Origin: Pseudidiomarina insulisalsae
GTDB taxonomy: Bacteria; Pseudomonadota; Gammaproteobacteria; Enterobacterales; Alteromonadaceae
Reading direction: 5' to 3'
Assembly: GCF_003987065.1 (NCBI RefSeq)
Contig: NZ_PIPY01000009.1
Span: 58,428 to 122,427 of the forward strand
DNA: 64,000 nt
The translations under genes were made by a program, and so were the position numbers. Below the pieces are notes generated by a model. That model saw only the letters and a program-made list of their open reading frames with translations. It had not been told where the DNA came from and did no database searches. Position 1 is the first letter of the stretch. Every line of letters starts with the position of its first letter. This document shows positions 11,383-20,167 of this stretch, piece after piece.

Positions 11383-11878
11383 GGCGTTTTTGCCGAGCCT
11401 GTTGGCGTTACTGATGATGGGCAGCGCTGCTGCCCATCAACTGAAGTCTGCGGTCACTACGGTATTATTTAATGAACGCAGCGGCCATATTGAAGTCATG
11501 CACCGCTTTGTCCTGCACGATGCCGAGCATGCGGTGACCGAACTGTTTAATAAAAAGCAGGCCGACATTCATACTGATGAGAAAACCCGTGCGCTGTTTG
11601 CTGCTTATGTACTGGAAGCCTTTGCCATGCAAAGTCTTGCCGGCGAGCCACTGGCCTTAGAAAGTGTGGGCTACCAGGTGGATGGACGTGATTTCTGGGT
11701 CTATCAGGAAACCGCCATACCGACCGGCTTGCAGGGTCTGCGTATTCGTCATAAAGCTTTGCAAGAGCTTTGGCCAAGTCAGCAGAATCTGGTGAATATT
11801 GAAGGCAGAGGTGAAATAAAGAGTCTACAATTCAACCAACAAGACGACTGGTTAACGGTTACCTTTTCCTCTGACTGA
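11372..11878 (+). CDS. DUF6702-like exported protein
   Basis: A 168-residue protein with a signal peptide (MKIKAFLPSLLALLMMGSAAA) followed by HQLKSAVTTVLFNERSGHIEVMHRF, which looks like DUF6702 family proteins often found beside M1-like peptidases. It starts 11 bases inside the peptidase gene, so translational coupling is likely. No catalytic motif is visible. Function is unknown; a role with the peptidase in the envelope is only inferred from linkage. Confidence 0.8.
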   Translation: MKIKAFLPSLLALLMMGSAAAHQLKSAVTTVLFNERSGHIEVMHRFVLHDAEHAVTELFNKKQADIHTDEKTRALFAAYVLEAFAMQSLAGEPLALESVGYQVDGRDFWVYQETAIPTGLQGLRIRHKALQELWPSQQNLVNIEGRGEIKSLQFNQQDDWLTVTFSSD

Positions 11879-11909
11879 TATGAGTCCACGCATTCTTTAA
11901 GGAGACGCC

Positions 11910-12368
11910 ATGCTAAGAATTTGTATTGCCTTTGTACTTGCAGTTCTGGCTGGCGCTATTGTCGGGAGTATTATTCAGACACAGTTTAACCTCGCTGCCT
12001 TGGTCGAGCTTTCTGTTCCTATTCCTTTTGATGTAAGAATTTCGACGATAATTCACGATCTTATTCATTTTTCGCCGATTTTCGGCGTAATTCTCGTATG
12101 TGTTCTCATTGTCGCATTACCGCTGGCTTATTTGTTTAGCCGTGTTACGCCGGTAGCGGAGCGTTGGTGGTTTATTGGCGCCGGCTTTATGGGTGTGCTG
12201 GTAGGGCTTGAAGTGGTCAATCTACTTGCCCCTATGCCTACCCTGATTGCTGCGACACGAGGTTGGGCGGGCTTGCTCGCCATGGCCGCGACGGGTGCCC
12301 TGGCAGGCTGGATTTTTGATCGCCTGTGGCATCCCACGCCGCAGGAACTTGCGGAGCGGGTACTATGA
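11910..12368 (+). CDS. Conserved small membrane protein, unknown function
   Basis: A 152-residue protein with about four membrane segments (roughly residues 3-22, 48-70, 83-108 and 117-136), and no motif I recognise. An AGGAG ribosome binding site precedes the ATG. It overlaps the downstream sugar dehydrogenase gene by four bases (ATGA), so the two are probably made together. Function cannot be stated; it could be an anchor or partner of the exported dehydrogenase. Confidence 0.75.
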   Translation: MLRICIAFVLAVLAGAIVGSIIQTQFNLAALVELSVPIPFDVRISTIIHDLIHFSPIFGVILVCVLIVALPLAYLFSRVTPVAERWWFIGAGFMGVLVGLEVVNLLAPMPTLIAATRGWAGLLAMAATGALAGWIFDRLWHPTPQELAERVL

Positions 12369-13489
12369 AAGGAAGTTTACGCCTCATTTTATGCTCTCTC
12401 ACATTTAGCTTGGCGGCGGTGGCTAACGCCAGCGACTCAATTCGTGCTGAGGTAATAGCTTCGGGCTTGAATAAGCCCTGGGCGTTACAGCAGCTACCTG
12501 AAGCTGATGCCGGCTGGTTGGTTACCGAGATGGGAGGGCGTCTGCTGCATCTTGCTGCCGACGGTAGCCAAACTGAGATCCACTTAGATTTACCCAGTTT
12601 ATTAGTGTCGGGGCAAGGCGGTCTGTTTGATATCAGTCTGGCACCTGATTTTGCACAATCCCGTACGATTTACCTCAGTTATGCCTGCGGGGGCCTGAGC
12701 GCAAATACCACCTGTTTAGCACGCACCCGCTTGTCGTCGACGCCTCCCTATAGCACTTCCGAAATCACCACTGTCTTTACTGCATTGCCCCTGCGTAAGG
12801 GTGCCGCCCACTATGGCGGGCGCCTGGTCTGGCTTCCCGATGACACGTTATTGCTGACCCTGGGCGATGGTTTTGACTATCGCGAACAAGCGCAGAATTT
12901 ATCCAATCACATAGGCAAAGTAGTGCGCCTGCAAAGCGATGGCACAGCGCCTGCTGACAATCCGTTCCCGAACAAAGCCGGTGGCGTTATTTACAGTTAC
13001 GGCCACCGCAACAGCCAGGGGCTGGTGTACGACGCTCAGCGTGACGCGTTGTGGCAGCATGAACATGGGCCCCGCGGTGGTGATGAGATCAACCGCCTGG
13101 AGGCCGGGGAAAATTATGGTTGGCCGATCACCAGTTACGGTATTGATTACACTTACGCTAAGGTGACGCCTTACCAACAGTTGCCTGGCGTTGAAGCGCC
13201 CCTGCACCAGTGGACGCCCTCGCTGGCGCCGTCTGACATGGCTTTATACGACGGCAGTTTGTTTTCTGACTGGCAAGGCGATCTGCTGGTAACGCATCTG
13301 GCTGGCAAACGCTTACAGGTACTCAGCCCTGCCGACAGCGGCTGGCAAGTAAAGCACAACTACTACCCTGACGGCGAGCCAGGGGTGCGGTTACGGGCAG
13401 TAACTGTTGCCCGGGACGGCTCAATCTGGCTTGTCACCGACGGTCCGGACGCCCGTATACTAAGGCTGACACCCGCCGTACAACCCTAA
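12365..13489 (+). CDS. PQQ-dependent sugar dehydrogenase, exported
   Basis: A 374-residue protein of the soluble aldose/glucose dehydrogenase family (YliI-like), a six-bladed propeller that oxidises sugars in the periplasm with PQQ. Motifs include GLNKPWALQQLP near the N-terminus, GGLFDISLAPDF, YSYGHRNSQGL and HEHGPRGGDEINRLEAGENYGWP, the family signature. I start it at the ATG at 12365, which gives a clean signal peptide and a 4-base overlap with the upstream gene, not at the longer in-frame start at 12326. No PQQ synthesis genes are in the window. Confidence 0.93.
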   Translation: MKGSLRLILCSLTFSLAAVANASDSIRAEVIASGLNKPWALQQLPEADAGWLVTEMGGRLLHLAADGSQTEIHLDLPSLLVSGQGGLFDISLAPDFAQSRTIYLSYACGGLSANTTCLARTRLSSTPPYSTSEITTVFTALPLRKGAAHYGGRLVWLPDDTLLLTLGDGFDYREQAQNLSNHIGKVVRLQSDGTAPADNPFPNKAGGVIYSYGHRNSQGLVYDAQRDALWQHEHGPRGGDEINRLEAGENYGWPITSYGIDYTYAKVTPYQQLPGVEAPLHQWTPSLAPSDMALYDGSLFSDWQGDLLVTHLAGKRLQVLSPADSGWQVKHNYYPDGEPGVRLRAVTVARDGSIWLVTDGPDARILRLTPAVQP

Positions 13490-13586
13490 AAGTTAAGTAA
13501 AGCGACCACGCAGAATTCTGGCAGTGTGCTACTTTGTTAAGACACGTAATGATTCATACTTATGCCAACATGTGAGAGGTCATATT

Positions 13587-14219
13587 ATGAAATTTTTGAT
13601 TCCGCTGGTCGTTGCATCGGCTGTTATTCTCGCCGGCTGCCAGAGCCAGATGAGTAGGACCCAAAAAGGTGCGGCAATTGGTGCTGTGGCCGGTGCGCTC
13701 ATTGGTAAGGGGACGGGTGATCACGATAAAAGTCGCTATATCTGGGGCGCAGCGGTAGGTGCGCTGGCCGGTGGCGCAATCGGTTCTTATATGGACCGTC
13801 AGGAGCAGGAATTCCGTGAAGAGCTATCTGGTAGCGGCGTCGAAGTGGTTCGCGATGGTAACAACATCCGACTGCAAATGCCCAGCAATATTACCTTTGC
13901 TACCGACAGCTCACAGATAGCCAGCAACTTTGATCCGATTCTCAATGATGTTGCCCGGGTTTTAAAAAACTATGAGAAGACGACCATGGTCGTTGAAGGA
14001 CATACCGACAGTACCGGCAGCGAAGAATATAATCAGCGCTTATCAGAAAGCCGCGCCTGGGCAGTGAGTAATCATCTGGCCCGCAATGGCGTTGATACGC
14101 GCCGTATTACTGTGATTGGTTATGGCGAGAGCCAGCCGATAGCCACTAATGAAACCGCCAGCGGCCGGCAAAAGAATCGCCGGGTTGAGCTGCGCATTGT
14201 ACCTAACACGCAAAGCTAA
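13587..14219 (+). CDS. OmpA-family lipoprotein with glycine-zipper domain
   Basis: A 210-residue lipoprotein. The start at 13587 gives a short signal ending in the lipobox LAGC. Next is a glycine-zipper region (GAAIGAVAGALIGKGTG and AAVGALAGGAIGSYMD), then a C-terminal OmpA-like peptidoglycan-binding domain (GHTDSTGSEEYNQRLSESRA ... RRVEL). The upstream in-frame extension has no signal character and was excluded. It resembles the YiaD/Pal-like group and probably tethers the outer membrane to the cell wall. It lies just outside the flagellar locus, convergent with flgN. Confidence 0.93.
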   Translation: MKFLIPLVVASAVILAGCQSQMSRTQKGAAIGAVAGALIGKGTGDHDKSRYIWGAAVGALAGGAIGSYMDRQEQEFREELSGSGVEVVRDGNNIRLQMPSNITFATDSSQIASNFDPILNDVARVLKNYEKTTMVVEGHTDSTGSEEYNQRLSESRAWAVSNHLARNGVDTRRITVIGYGESQPIATNETASGRQKNRRVELRIVPNTQS

Positions 14220-14229
14220 CCGACAACGG

Positions 14230-14685
14230 TCAGGCTTTTGACTGAAAGCGCTGAATGTGAGTTGACTGACTTCCCGACGCCGAGTACGTCGGAGCCTGGC
14301 TGACCGCATCAGCGCGCAGGTCATTGAGCATTTGTTGATTATGGCGTAAGCGGTGATGGATTAACTCGCCGTTGAGCTGATTCAGGTGGGCAACGCGCTG
14401 GGCAAGGGTCAGCATTTGTTGCCATTGTGCCGTTAAGCCTTGCGCGCGCATGTAACCCCGATGGCCCGCACTATCGGTTGGAAAGCCCGCATCGGCAACC
14501 TGTTGAGCGCGCGCTTCATCAAGCTTACCCAATTCGTTAAATAAACCTTGTTTCAGGTTTGCCAGCTCGGCCAGCTCGGCACCGTCAATGCGTCCGCGAC
14601 TGAGCGCCTGTTGTTCACGCTCCAGCGCGCTAAGCAACTGCGTTAAGTGTTGTTGATGTTGTTCCACCAGCGTCGTCTGGGTCAT
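14230..14685 (-). CDS. flgN: Flagellar export chaperone FlgN
   Basis: A 151-residue, largely helical, Gln/Leu-rich protein encoded directly after flgM with a 4-base overlap. FlgN is the cytoplasmic chaperone for the hook-filament junction proteins FlgK and FlgL, which are encoded at 22321-25134. Sequence similarity in this family is weak, so the call uses position, size and helical character. Both genes fall under the sigma-28 promoter at 15019-15045. Confidence 0.88.
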   Translation of the reverse strand: MTQTTLVEQHQQHLTQLLSALEREQQALSRGRIDGAELAELANLKQGLFNELGKLDEARAQQVADAGFPTDSAGHRGYMRAQGLTAQWQQMLTLAQRVAHLNQLNGELIHHRLRHNQQMLNDLRADAVSQAPTYSASGSQSTHIQRFQSKA

Positions 14686-14957
14686 TCACCCGTGCCTTCG
14701 TCAAAACCTGCCAGTAGCGCGTCGGCAATTTTGTCTGTTCGCATGGTCAGCTCACCCCGTTGCAAAGCCGCACGTACCTCTTCCACGCGCGCCATATTGA
14801 TATCCTGCTGATCATTTTGCGCCACAGAACTTAAGTGTGTGACCGCAGCAGAGCTTACCTCGCCCTGTTCTGTGCGGTTGGTATTGGTCGCGCTGTTGGT
14901 TCGCGTTTTATCGCCCACCTGCAGGTTTGCAGGCGGTTGCAGTCCGTTAATTTTCAC
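14682..14957 (-). CDS. flgM: Anti-sigma-28 factor FlgM
   Basis: A 91-residue protein with a flexible polar N-terminal half and a C-terminal helical half (INMARVEEVRAALQRGELTMRTDKIADALL) that is the sigma-28-binding FlgM signature. FlgM holds FliA inactive until the hook is complete and FlgM is exported. It is preceded by a perfect sigma-28 promoter, giving negative feedback on FliA (51177-51872). Confidence 0.95.
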   Translation of the reverse strand: MKINGLQPPANLQVGDKTRTNSATNTNRTEQGEVSSAAVTHLSSVAQNDQQDINMARVEEVRAALQRGELTMRTDKIADALLAGFDEGTGE

Positions 14958-15018
14958 AGGTTACCCTCAGTTACCAGGTTCAGATTCCGAAACAGGTTAG
15001 ATGACATAGCTAATTCGT

Positions 15019-15045
15019 TTATCGGCCGCCCTACGCAAAACTTTA
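15019..15045 (-). promoter_or_regulatory. Sigma-28 promoter of flgMN
   Basis: Read on the minus strand, TAAAGTTT (15045-15038) and GCCGATAA (15026-15019) are separated by exactly 11 bases, a full match to the FliA consensus. The TAA of the -35 element is also the stop codon of flgA (15045-15043). It faces flgM, which starts at 14957. Confidence 0.93.
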
Positions 15046-15735
15046 ATGGCTCATAATCACTTGCCCGCGACCCGTAACCTCGGCCAGTATGATCTGTCGC
15101 TGCTGTAAGCGCACCCGAATCGTATCGCCAATTGCGCCCGCCTGCAATGCAACACCTACCTGTTCAATGGCAAACCCTGGCCCCCGGTAAACAACTTTCA
15201 CCTGGTCCTGATAAGTGATGACTTCAACGGGTTCAAGCAAGCTACTGCGCACGGCCGAACCAGCGGCCAGGTTGCGCTTGAGTTGTTGCCCCTGGAGTGC
15301 CGCGGCGTCGGTAATGATGTCGGTCGGTAAGCGGGCTAAATTGCCACGTTGAAGGCGCAGGTCTTGGGTCGTTATGGGTTGGCGCGCGGTTAGACGGCGA
15401 TCGGCCACGTAGTAATCAACCCAGGCGTCAACCTGCAAGTGCAGTGTCAGCGGGCTGACTGACTCGGCACAATGAACCTGAACACTGATCCGCCCCGCTA
15501 CTTTATGTAATTGCTGGGGAGCCGCAAACAGCGGCTGCTGACACTGTTCCAGTGCCTTCGCCACCGGTTCCGCAGAATACAGTTGCCAGCTGAACTCAGC
15601 CACTGCGGGCTGGAGCTGTTGCGCTAAAAACTTATCTAACTGAGGCTGCCAGTTCGCGGCGAAGGCAGCCGGTAGCGAAAATGCCAGGGCGAGCGTCAGA
15701 CTCAGGCGCGAAAGCACTGCGAAAACGTATTTCAT
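15043..15735 (-). CDS. flgA: Flagellar P-ring assembly chaperone FlgA
   Basis: A 230-residue periplasmic protein with a signal peptide ending near AFAA (residue 27), followed by a SAF-type C-terminal domain (RRLTARQPITTQDLRLQRGNLA ... AGSAVRSSLLEP ... GRGQVIMSH). FlgA assists FlgI polymerisation into the P ring. It is divergent from flgB across a 157-base intergenic region that should carry the FlhDC-dependent promoters of both. The flgMN promoter overlaps its stop codon. Confidence 0.95.
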   Translation of the reverse strand: MKYVFAVLSRLSLTLALAFSLPAAFAANWQPQLDKFLAQQLQPAVAEFSWQLYSAEPVAKALEQCQQPLFAAPQQLHKVAGRISVQVHCAESVSPLTLHLQVDAWVDYYVADRRLTARQPITTQDLRLQRGNLARLPTDIITDAAALQGQQLKRNLAAGSAVRSSLLEPVEVITYQDQVKVVYRGPGFAIEQVGVALQAGAIGDTIRVRLQQRQIILAEVTGRGQVIMSH

Positions 15736-15892
15736 AAGCGGGCTGGCGCCTTATGCAGATCAAATGATAGTCACGATTATAGTGCCATCTATACGTTTAA
15801 CCTGTTGGAATTAGCGGAAAAAAAACGCCCTTTTCATAGCTTTGACTTGCCTCCTTCCTTAGTACTCTGCATAGCTCAAAGAGGATTGATCT

Positions 15893-16300
15893 ATGTTAGA
15901 TAAACTCGCAAACGCATTAGAATTTCAGCAGCAGGCGCTGGCTTTACGCGAGCAGCGGCAGCGGGTATTGGCCAATAATATTGCCAATGCCGATACGCCG
16001 CAGTTTAAAGCGCAGGACTTTAATTTTCAGCAAGCACTGCAGCGCGCAACCCAACAGCAGATTGCTCCGGTGGCAGTCACGCGTACTCATGCCGGGCATC
16101 AGCAGTTAACCTCAGCGCCGGCGACCGCAGCGTCGCTGAGCTATCGGGTACCCACTCAGGAACGCCTTGACGGTAATACCGTCGACATGGACCGCGAACG
16201 CGCGGCGTTTCTCGACAATACTTTACGTTATCAGGCCGACATTCAATTTATGGATGACAAAGTAAGTGGTCTGCGTAAAGCAATGCAACCGGAACAATAA
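15893..16300 (+). CDS. flgB: Flagellar proximal rod protein FlgB
   Basis: Rod component of 135 residues, first gene of the flgBCDEFGHIJ run. The conserved rod/hook N-terminal motif [21 protein letters not shown] is at about residues 23-43, and the helical C-terminus is normal. An AGAGGA ribosome binding site precedes the ATG. Downstream flgC follows after 11 bases. Confidence 0.97.
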   Translation: MLDKLANALEFQQQALALREQRQRVLANNIANADTPQFKAQDFNFQQALQRATQQQIAPVAVTRTHAGHQQLTSAPATAASLSYRVPTQERLDGNTVDMDRERAAFLDNTLRYQADIQFMDDKVSGLRKAMQPEQ

Positions 16301-16311
16301 CAGGTGAGCTG

Positions 16312-16707
16312 ATGGCTGATTTTTCTATTCTTGATATCTCCGGCTCTGCGCTATCCGCCCAGTCCAAGCGCATGAACGTTGCGGCCAGTAATCTGGCCAA
16401 TGCCAATAGCGTCGCAGGCCCTGATGGGCTGCCGTACAAGGCCAGGCAAGTAGTGTTTGAGCAGCAAATGGCCACCGGCGGCGTAACGGTTCGCGAGGTA
16501 CAGACCTCGACTGCACCGGCCCGCATGAGCTATGACCCGGGTCATCCGCTGGCCAATGATGAGGGGTATGTGGCGATGCCAAATGTGGATCCTGTGGCGG
16601 AAATGGTCGACATGATCGCGGCCAGCCGCTCCTATCAGGCCAACGTTGAAGTTATGAATACCAGTAAAGACCTACTGATGCGTACATTAACCATAGGTAA
16701 AGGTTAA
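16312..16707 (+). CDS. flgC: Flagellar proximal rod protein FlgC
   Basis: A 131-residue rod protein. It shows the paired signatures of the family: N-terminal [20 protein letters not shown] and C-terminal [18 protein letters not shown]. It lies between flgB and flgD with short gaps, so cotranscription and assembly into the periplasmic rod are expected. Confidence 0.97.
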   Translation: MADFSILDISGSALSAQSKRMNVAASNLANANSVAGPDGLPYKARQVVFEQQMATGGVTVREVQTSTAPARMSYDPGHPLANDEGYVAMPNVDPVAEMVDMIAASRSYQANVEVMNTSKDLLMRTLTIGKG

Positions 16708-16719
16708 GCGGGGAACCAA

Positions 16720-17406
16720 ATGAGCACTATTGATAACGCGGTTTTACAAAGTGTCAATCAGACGGCCCGTAACACTCAGGGCGCCTCAAACAGCGCAGAT
16801 CTGCACACCAACTTTATGACCTTGCTGGTGACTCAGTTACGTAATCAGGACCCGCTCAATCCCATGGAAAACAATGAGATGACAGCGCAATTAGCACAGA
16901 TTAATACGGTCAGCGGCATCGAGTCATTAAATGACACCATGCAAAACATTAACGGCCAGCTGGAGTCGAGCAAAGCCATGCAGGCTTCTGCACTGATTGG
17001 CCGCGCGGTATTGGTACCCGGCCAGCGCATTATGGTTGGTGAGTTGGCCGAGGGTGGACTGGATGTCACGCCCTTTGGTCTTGAATTAGGTAACGCCGCC
17101 GAACAGGTCACGGTCAACATTTTTAATGAGAGCGGCATGCTGGTGCGCCGTATGGAGCTTGGGGCCCTGAACCAGGGCGCGCAGTCCTTTGCCTGGGACG
17201 GCACCATGGATGACGGTCAGCCGGCACCCGCAGGCGCCTACCGTTTTAGTATTGAAGCCATGAACGGCGAGCAGCCAGTGACCAGCGAGCCGCTCAATTA
17301 CGCCCAGGTGATTGCCGTGAGCACCCACCATCAGGACGGCCCACGGCTTGATCTCGGTGGCATTTTCGAACCCGTACGTTTAGACGCCGTGCGGCAAATT
17401 ATCTAA
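16720..17406 (+). CDS. flgD: Hook-capping scaffold protein FlgD
   Basis: A 228-residue protein needed to polymerise the hook. The N-terminal segment has the family motif NFMTLLVTQLRNQDPLNPMENNEMTAQLAQINTVSGIE (from about residue 31). The C-terminal part carries the FLN-like/Tudor region (FAWDGTMDDGQPAPAGAYRFSIEA). Position between flgC and flgE is canonical. Confidence 0.97.
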   Translation: MSTIDNAVLQSVNQTARNTQGASNSADLHTNFMTLLVTQLRNQDPLNPMENNEMTAQLAQINTVSGIESLNDTMQNINGQLESSKAMQASALIGRAVLVPGQRIMVGELAEGGLDVTPFGLELGNAAEQVTVNIFNESGMLVRRMELGALNQGAQSFAWDGTMDDGQPAPAGAYRFSIEAMNGEQPVTSEPLNYAQVIAVSTHHQDGPRLDLGGIFEPVRLDAVRQII

Positions 17407-17417
17407 GGAGTCCAGTT

Positions 17418-18596
17418 ATGGGATTTTCACAAGCACTATCAGGTTTACGCGCGGCGGCCACAAACTTAGACGTCGTGAGCAATAATATTGCCAACTCACA
17501 GGTGGTGGGGTTCAAATCGTCACGCGCGCAGTTCGCTGACGTATATGCCAACGCGCAAGTCGGTTTGGGTACCCGGGTGGCTGGTATTTTCCAGGACTTC
17601 AGCGAGGGTAATATTGAAGCGACCAACCGCAATATGGACTTGGCCATTGCCGGTAAAGGCTTTTTTCGCTTTGATAATCAGGGCCAGATCCTTTATTCGC
17701 GTAATGGCCAGCTGACTGTCGATAAAAGCGGTTATATTGTCAACGCTGACGGTGCTCAGCTGACGGGCTATCCGCGCGGCACTGAGCTAGGCGGTCAGCC
17801 TCAGGTACTGCAAATTCCGGCTGGTGGACTTGCCGCTCAGGCAACGACGCAACTGGAAGGAACCTTTAACCTTGATGCCAGCACGCCAACCCTGCCGGCC
17901 GGTACTTTTGATGCCAACGACCCGTCCACCTACTCGTATACCAACTCAGTCACCATGTTCGACTCGTTAGGTAACGGTTACCCGAGCATGATGTACTTCA
18001 GCAAAGTCGGTGACAACCAGTGGGAAGTTCGCCTTTCGCGCGACGGCGAGGTAGCGCCTGAGATCGGCAACTTAACCTTTGACAGTAACGGTGTGCTACA
18101 GAATGCCACCAATATGGATGCCTTCAGCTTTACTCCGGGCGGCGGCGCCGATGTCATGAATGTCGCGTTCAGCCTGAATGGCACGACGCAATTCGCGAAT
18201 GACTTCGAGCAAACAGCCATGGAGCAGGACGGTTATGTATCCGGCACCCTGATGCAGGTTTCGATTGCTGAAGATGGTGGCGTTATCGGCACCTACTCTA
18301 ACGAACAACAAGTCAATCTGGGCACCATTGCCCTGGCAAACTTCCAGAGCCTGGAAGGATTAAAGCCAGCGGGCGGTAATGGTTGGATTGAAACGCAGGA
18401 GTCGGGCATTCCGATTATTTCGCAACCCGGTGAAGGTCAGTTTGGCAAATTAATGGCCGGTGCGGTTGAAGCTTCGAACGTGGACTTAACGCAGGAACTG
18501 GTCGCGATGATTATTGCGCAGCGTAATTACCAGGCGAACGCACAGAGTATTAAGTCACAGGATGAAGCGTTACAGACCACCATGCAGCTGAAGTAA
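17418..18596 (+). CDS. flgE: Flagellar hook protein FlgE
   Basis: Hook subunit of 392 residues. The N-terminus (MGFSQALSGLRAAATNLDVVSNNIANSQ) and C-terminus (ELVAMIIAQRNYQANAQSIKSQDE) are the conserved D0 helices; the variable hook domains lie between. Length is near that of E. coli FlgE (402). It begins 11 bases after flgD. Confidence 0.97.
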   Translation: MGFSQALSGLRAAATNLDVVSNNIANSQVVGFKSSRAQFADVYANAQVGLGTRVAGIFQDFSEGNIEATNRNMDLAIAGKGFFRFDNQGQILYSRNGQLTVDKSGYIVNADGAQLTGYPRGTELGGQPQVLQIPAGGLAAQATTQLEGTFNLDASTPTLPAGTFDANDPSTYSYTNSVTMFDSLGNGYPSMMYFSKVGDNQWEVRLSRDGEVAPEIGNLTFDSNGVLQNATNMDAFSFTPGGGADVMNVAFSLNGTTQFANDFEQTAMEQDGYVSGTLMQVSIAEDGGVIGTYSNEQQVNLGTIALANFQSLEGLKPAGGNGWIETQESGIPIISQPGEGQFGKLMAGAVEASNVDLTQELVAMIIAQRNYQANAQSIKSQDEALQTTMQLK

Positions 18597-18624
18597 CGCG
18601 CAGCCACAGACATAGGTAGCTACC

Positions 18625-19368
18625 ATGGATGCAATGATTTACACCGCCTTCACTGGCGCGCGACAGACCCTTGATGAGCAGGCGACCGTCACGCACAACC
18701 TGAGCAATGTCACGACTACCGGCTTTAAGGCTGAGCTGAGCGCCGCGCGTGCGGTGCCATTGCTGGGTCCGGCTACGCATGGTACGCGGGTGGCGACGGT
18801 GAGTACCACGGTGGGGCATGACCAGCAGCAGGGCGCTGTGCAAACGACAGGCCGCGCGCTGGATATTGCGCTTAATCAGGATACCTGGCTGGCGGTACAA
18901 ACCCCCGCTGGTGAAGCCTATACCAAACGTGGCGATTTGCAGGTCAGTGCTGATGGGCAATTGCAGGTGGCAGGTATGCCGGTACTGGGTGAAGGTGGTC
19001 CAGTGGTGCTGCCAATGGGCGCGGATATCAGTATTGGTGACGATGGCACTATCAGTGGCATCGCCATGGGCTCAGATGCGGGTGAGTTGGTGACGCTGGA
19101 GCGCCTGAAACTGGTCAGTGTCGGTGACGCACAGATGCTGCAGCGTCGTCCCGATGGCTGGTTTACCAGCACTACAGGCAATGCCTTGCCGGGTTCAGAA
19201 ACTGGCGGACTGGTGTCTGGTGCGCTCGAAGTCAGCAATGTGAATGCGGTGGACGCTATGGTAGCGATGATTGCCAATCAGCGCGGTTACGAAATGAATA
19301 TGAAAGTCATACAAAGCGCTGATGAGAACTCCCAGCGGGCGAATAGTTTACTCCGGGTACAGGGTTAA
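18625..19368 (+). CDS. flgF: Flagellar proximal rod protein FlgF
   Basis: A 247-residue rod protein. It opens MDAMIYTAFTGARQTLDEQATVTHNLSNVTTTGFKAE, the FlgF form of the rod signature, and ends with the helical VDAMVAMIANQRGYEMNMKVIQSADEN segment. It lies between flgE and flgG, as in other flg operons, and is assembled after FlgB and FlgC. Confidence 0.97.
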   Translation: MDAMIYTAFTGARQTLDEQATVTHNLSNVTTTGFKAELSAARAVPLLGPATHGTRVATVSTTVGHDQQQGAVQTTGRALDIALNQDTWLAVQTPAGEAYTKRGDLQVSADGQLQVAGMPVLGEGGPVVLPMGADISIGDDGTISGIAMGSDAGELVTLERLKLVSVGDAQMLQRRPDGWFTSTTGNALPGSETGGLVSGALEVSNVNAVDAMVAMIANQRGYEMNMKVIQSADENSQRANSLLRVQG

Positions 19369-19380
19369 AGGGGACGGACA

Positions 19381-20163
19381 ATGATTAAATCGTTATGGAC
19401 AGGAAAAACAGGGTTAACTGCACAACAGCAGCAACTGGATGTCATCACCAATAACCTCGCGAACGTCAATACCGCAGGTTTTAAGCGCTCGCGTGCGGTA
19501 TTTGAAGATCTGCTGTATCAGAATATCCGCCAGGCCGGTGCCATGAATAATGCGCAGGATGCGCTGCCCTCAGGGTTGCAGGTGGGTGCCGGGGTGCGGG
19601 CGGTGGCGACGGAACGTTTGCACACGCAAGGAGCTTTGAACAGTACGGAAAATTCCCGTGATCTTGCCATTAACGGCAAGGGCTTTTTCCAGGTATTGAT
19701 GCCGGATGGCACCCGTGCCTACACGCGTGACGGCAGCTTTCAAGTCAATCAGGAGGGGCAGTTAGTGACAGCCAGTGGTTTACCGTTGGAGCCAGCCATT
19801 TTCCTGCCGGCTAACGCGCTGACTGTGACTGTCGGTCAGGACGGAATTGTGACCGCCACCCAACCAGGCTCTTCACAAAACACGCAGGTGGGACAGATTA
19901 GCCTTGCGACCTTTACCAATGAAGCAGGGCTTGAGTCACGCGGTGGTAATTTATATGTCGAAACCCAGGCTTCCGGCGTGCCGGTAGAAGGGCTGCCAGG
20001 CCTCAATGGCGCCGGCACCTTGTACCAGGGCTATGTGGAAGCGTCGAACGTCAATGTGGTCGAAGAAATGGTCAATATGATTCAGACCCAACGCGCCTAT
20101 GAAATCAATAGCCGCGCTATTTCAACCAGTGATGAGATGCTCGGCCGCTTGAGCCAGCTGTAA
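19381..20163 (+). CDS. flgG: Flagellar distal rod protein FlgG
   Basis: A 260-residue distal rod subunit, the standard length for FlgG. The N-terminal [29 protein letters not shown] and C-terminal [28 protein letters not shown] signatures are very well conserved. It is 12 bases after flgF and immediately upstream of flgH. Confidence 0.98.
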   Translation: MIKSLWTGKTGLTAQQQQLDVITNNLANVNTAGFKRSRAVFEDLLYQNIRQAGAMNNAQDALPSGLQVGAGVRAVATERLHTQGALNSTENSRDLAINGKGFFQVLMPDGTRAYTRDGSFQVNQEGQLVTASGLPLEPAIFLPANALTVTVGQDGIVTATQPGSSQNTQVGQISLATFTNEAGLESRGGNLYVETQASGVPVEGLPGLNGAGTLYQGYVEASNVNVVEEMVNMIQTQRAYEINSRAISTSDEMLGRLSQL

Positions 20164-20167
20164 TGCT

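Noticed and set aside
12326..12364. Longer sugar dehydrogenase starting at 12326
   Set aside because: The extra 13 residues precede a clean signal peptide that starts at 12365 and lie inside the upstream gene.
13524..13586. N-terminal extension of the OmpA-family lipoprotein
   Set aside because: The lipoprotein signal starts at 13587; an extension of 21 residues would place non-signal sequence ahead of it.
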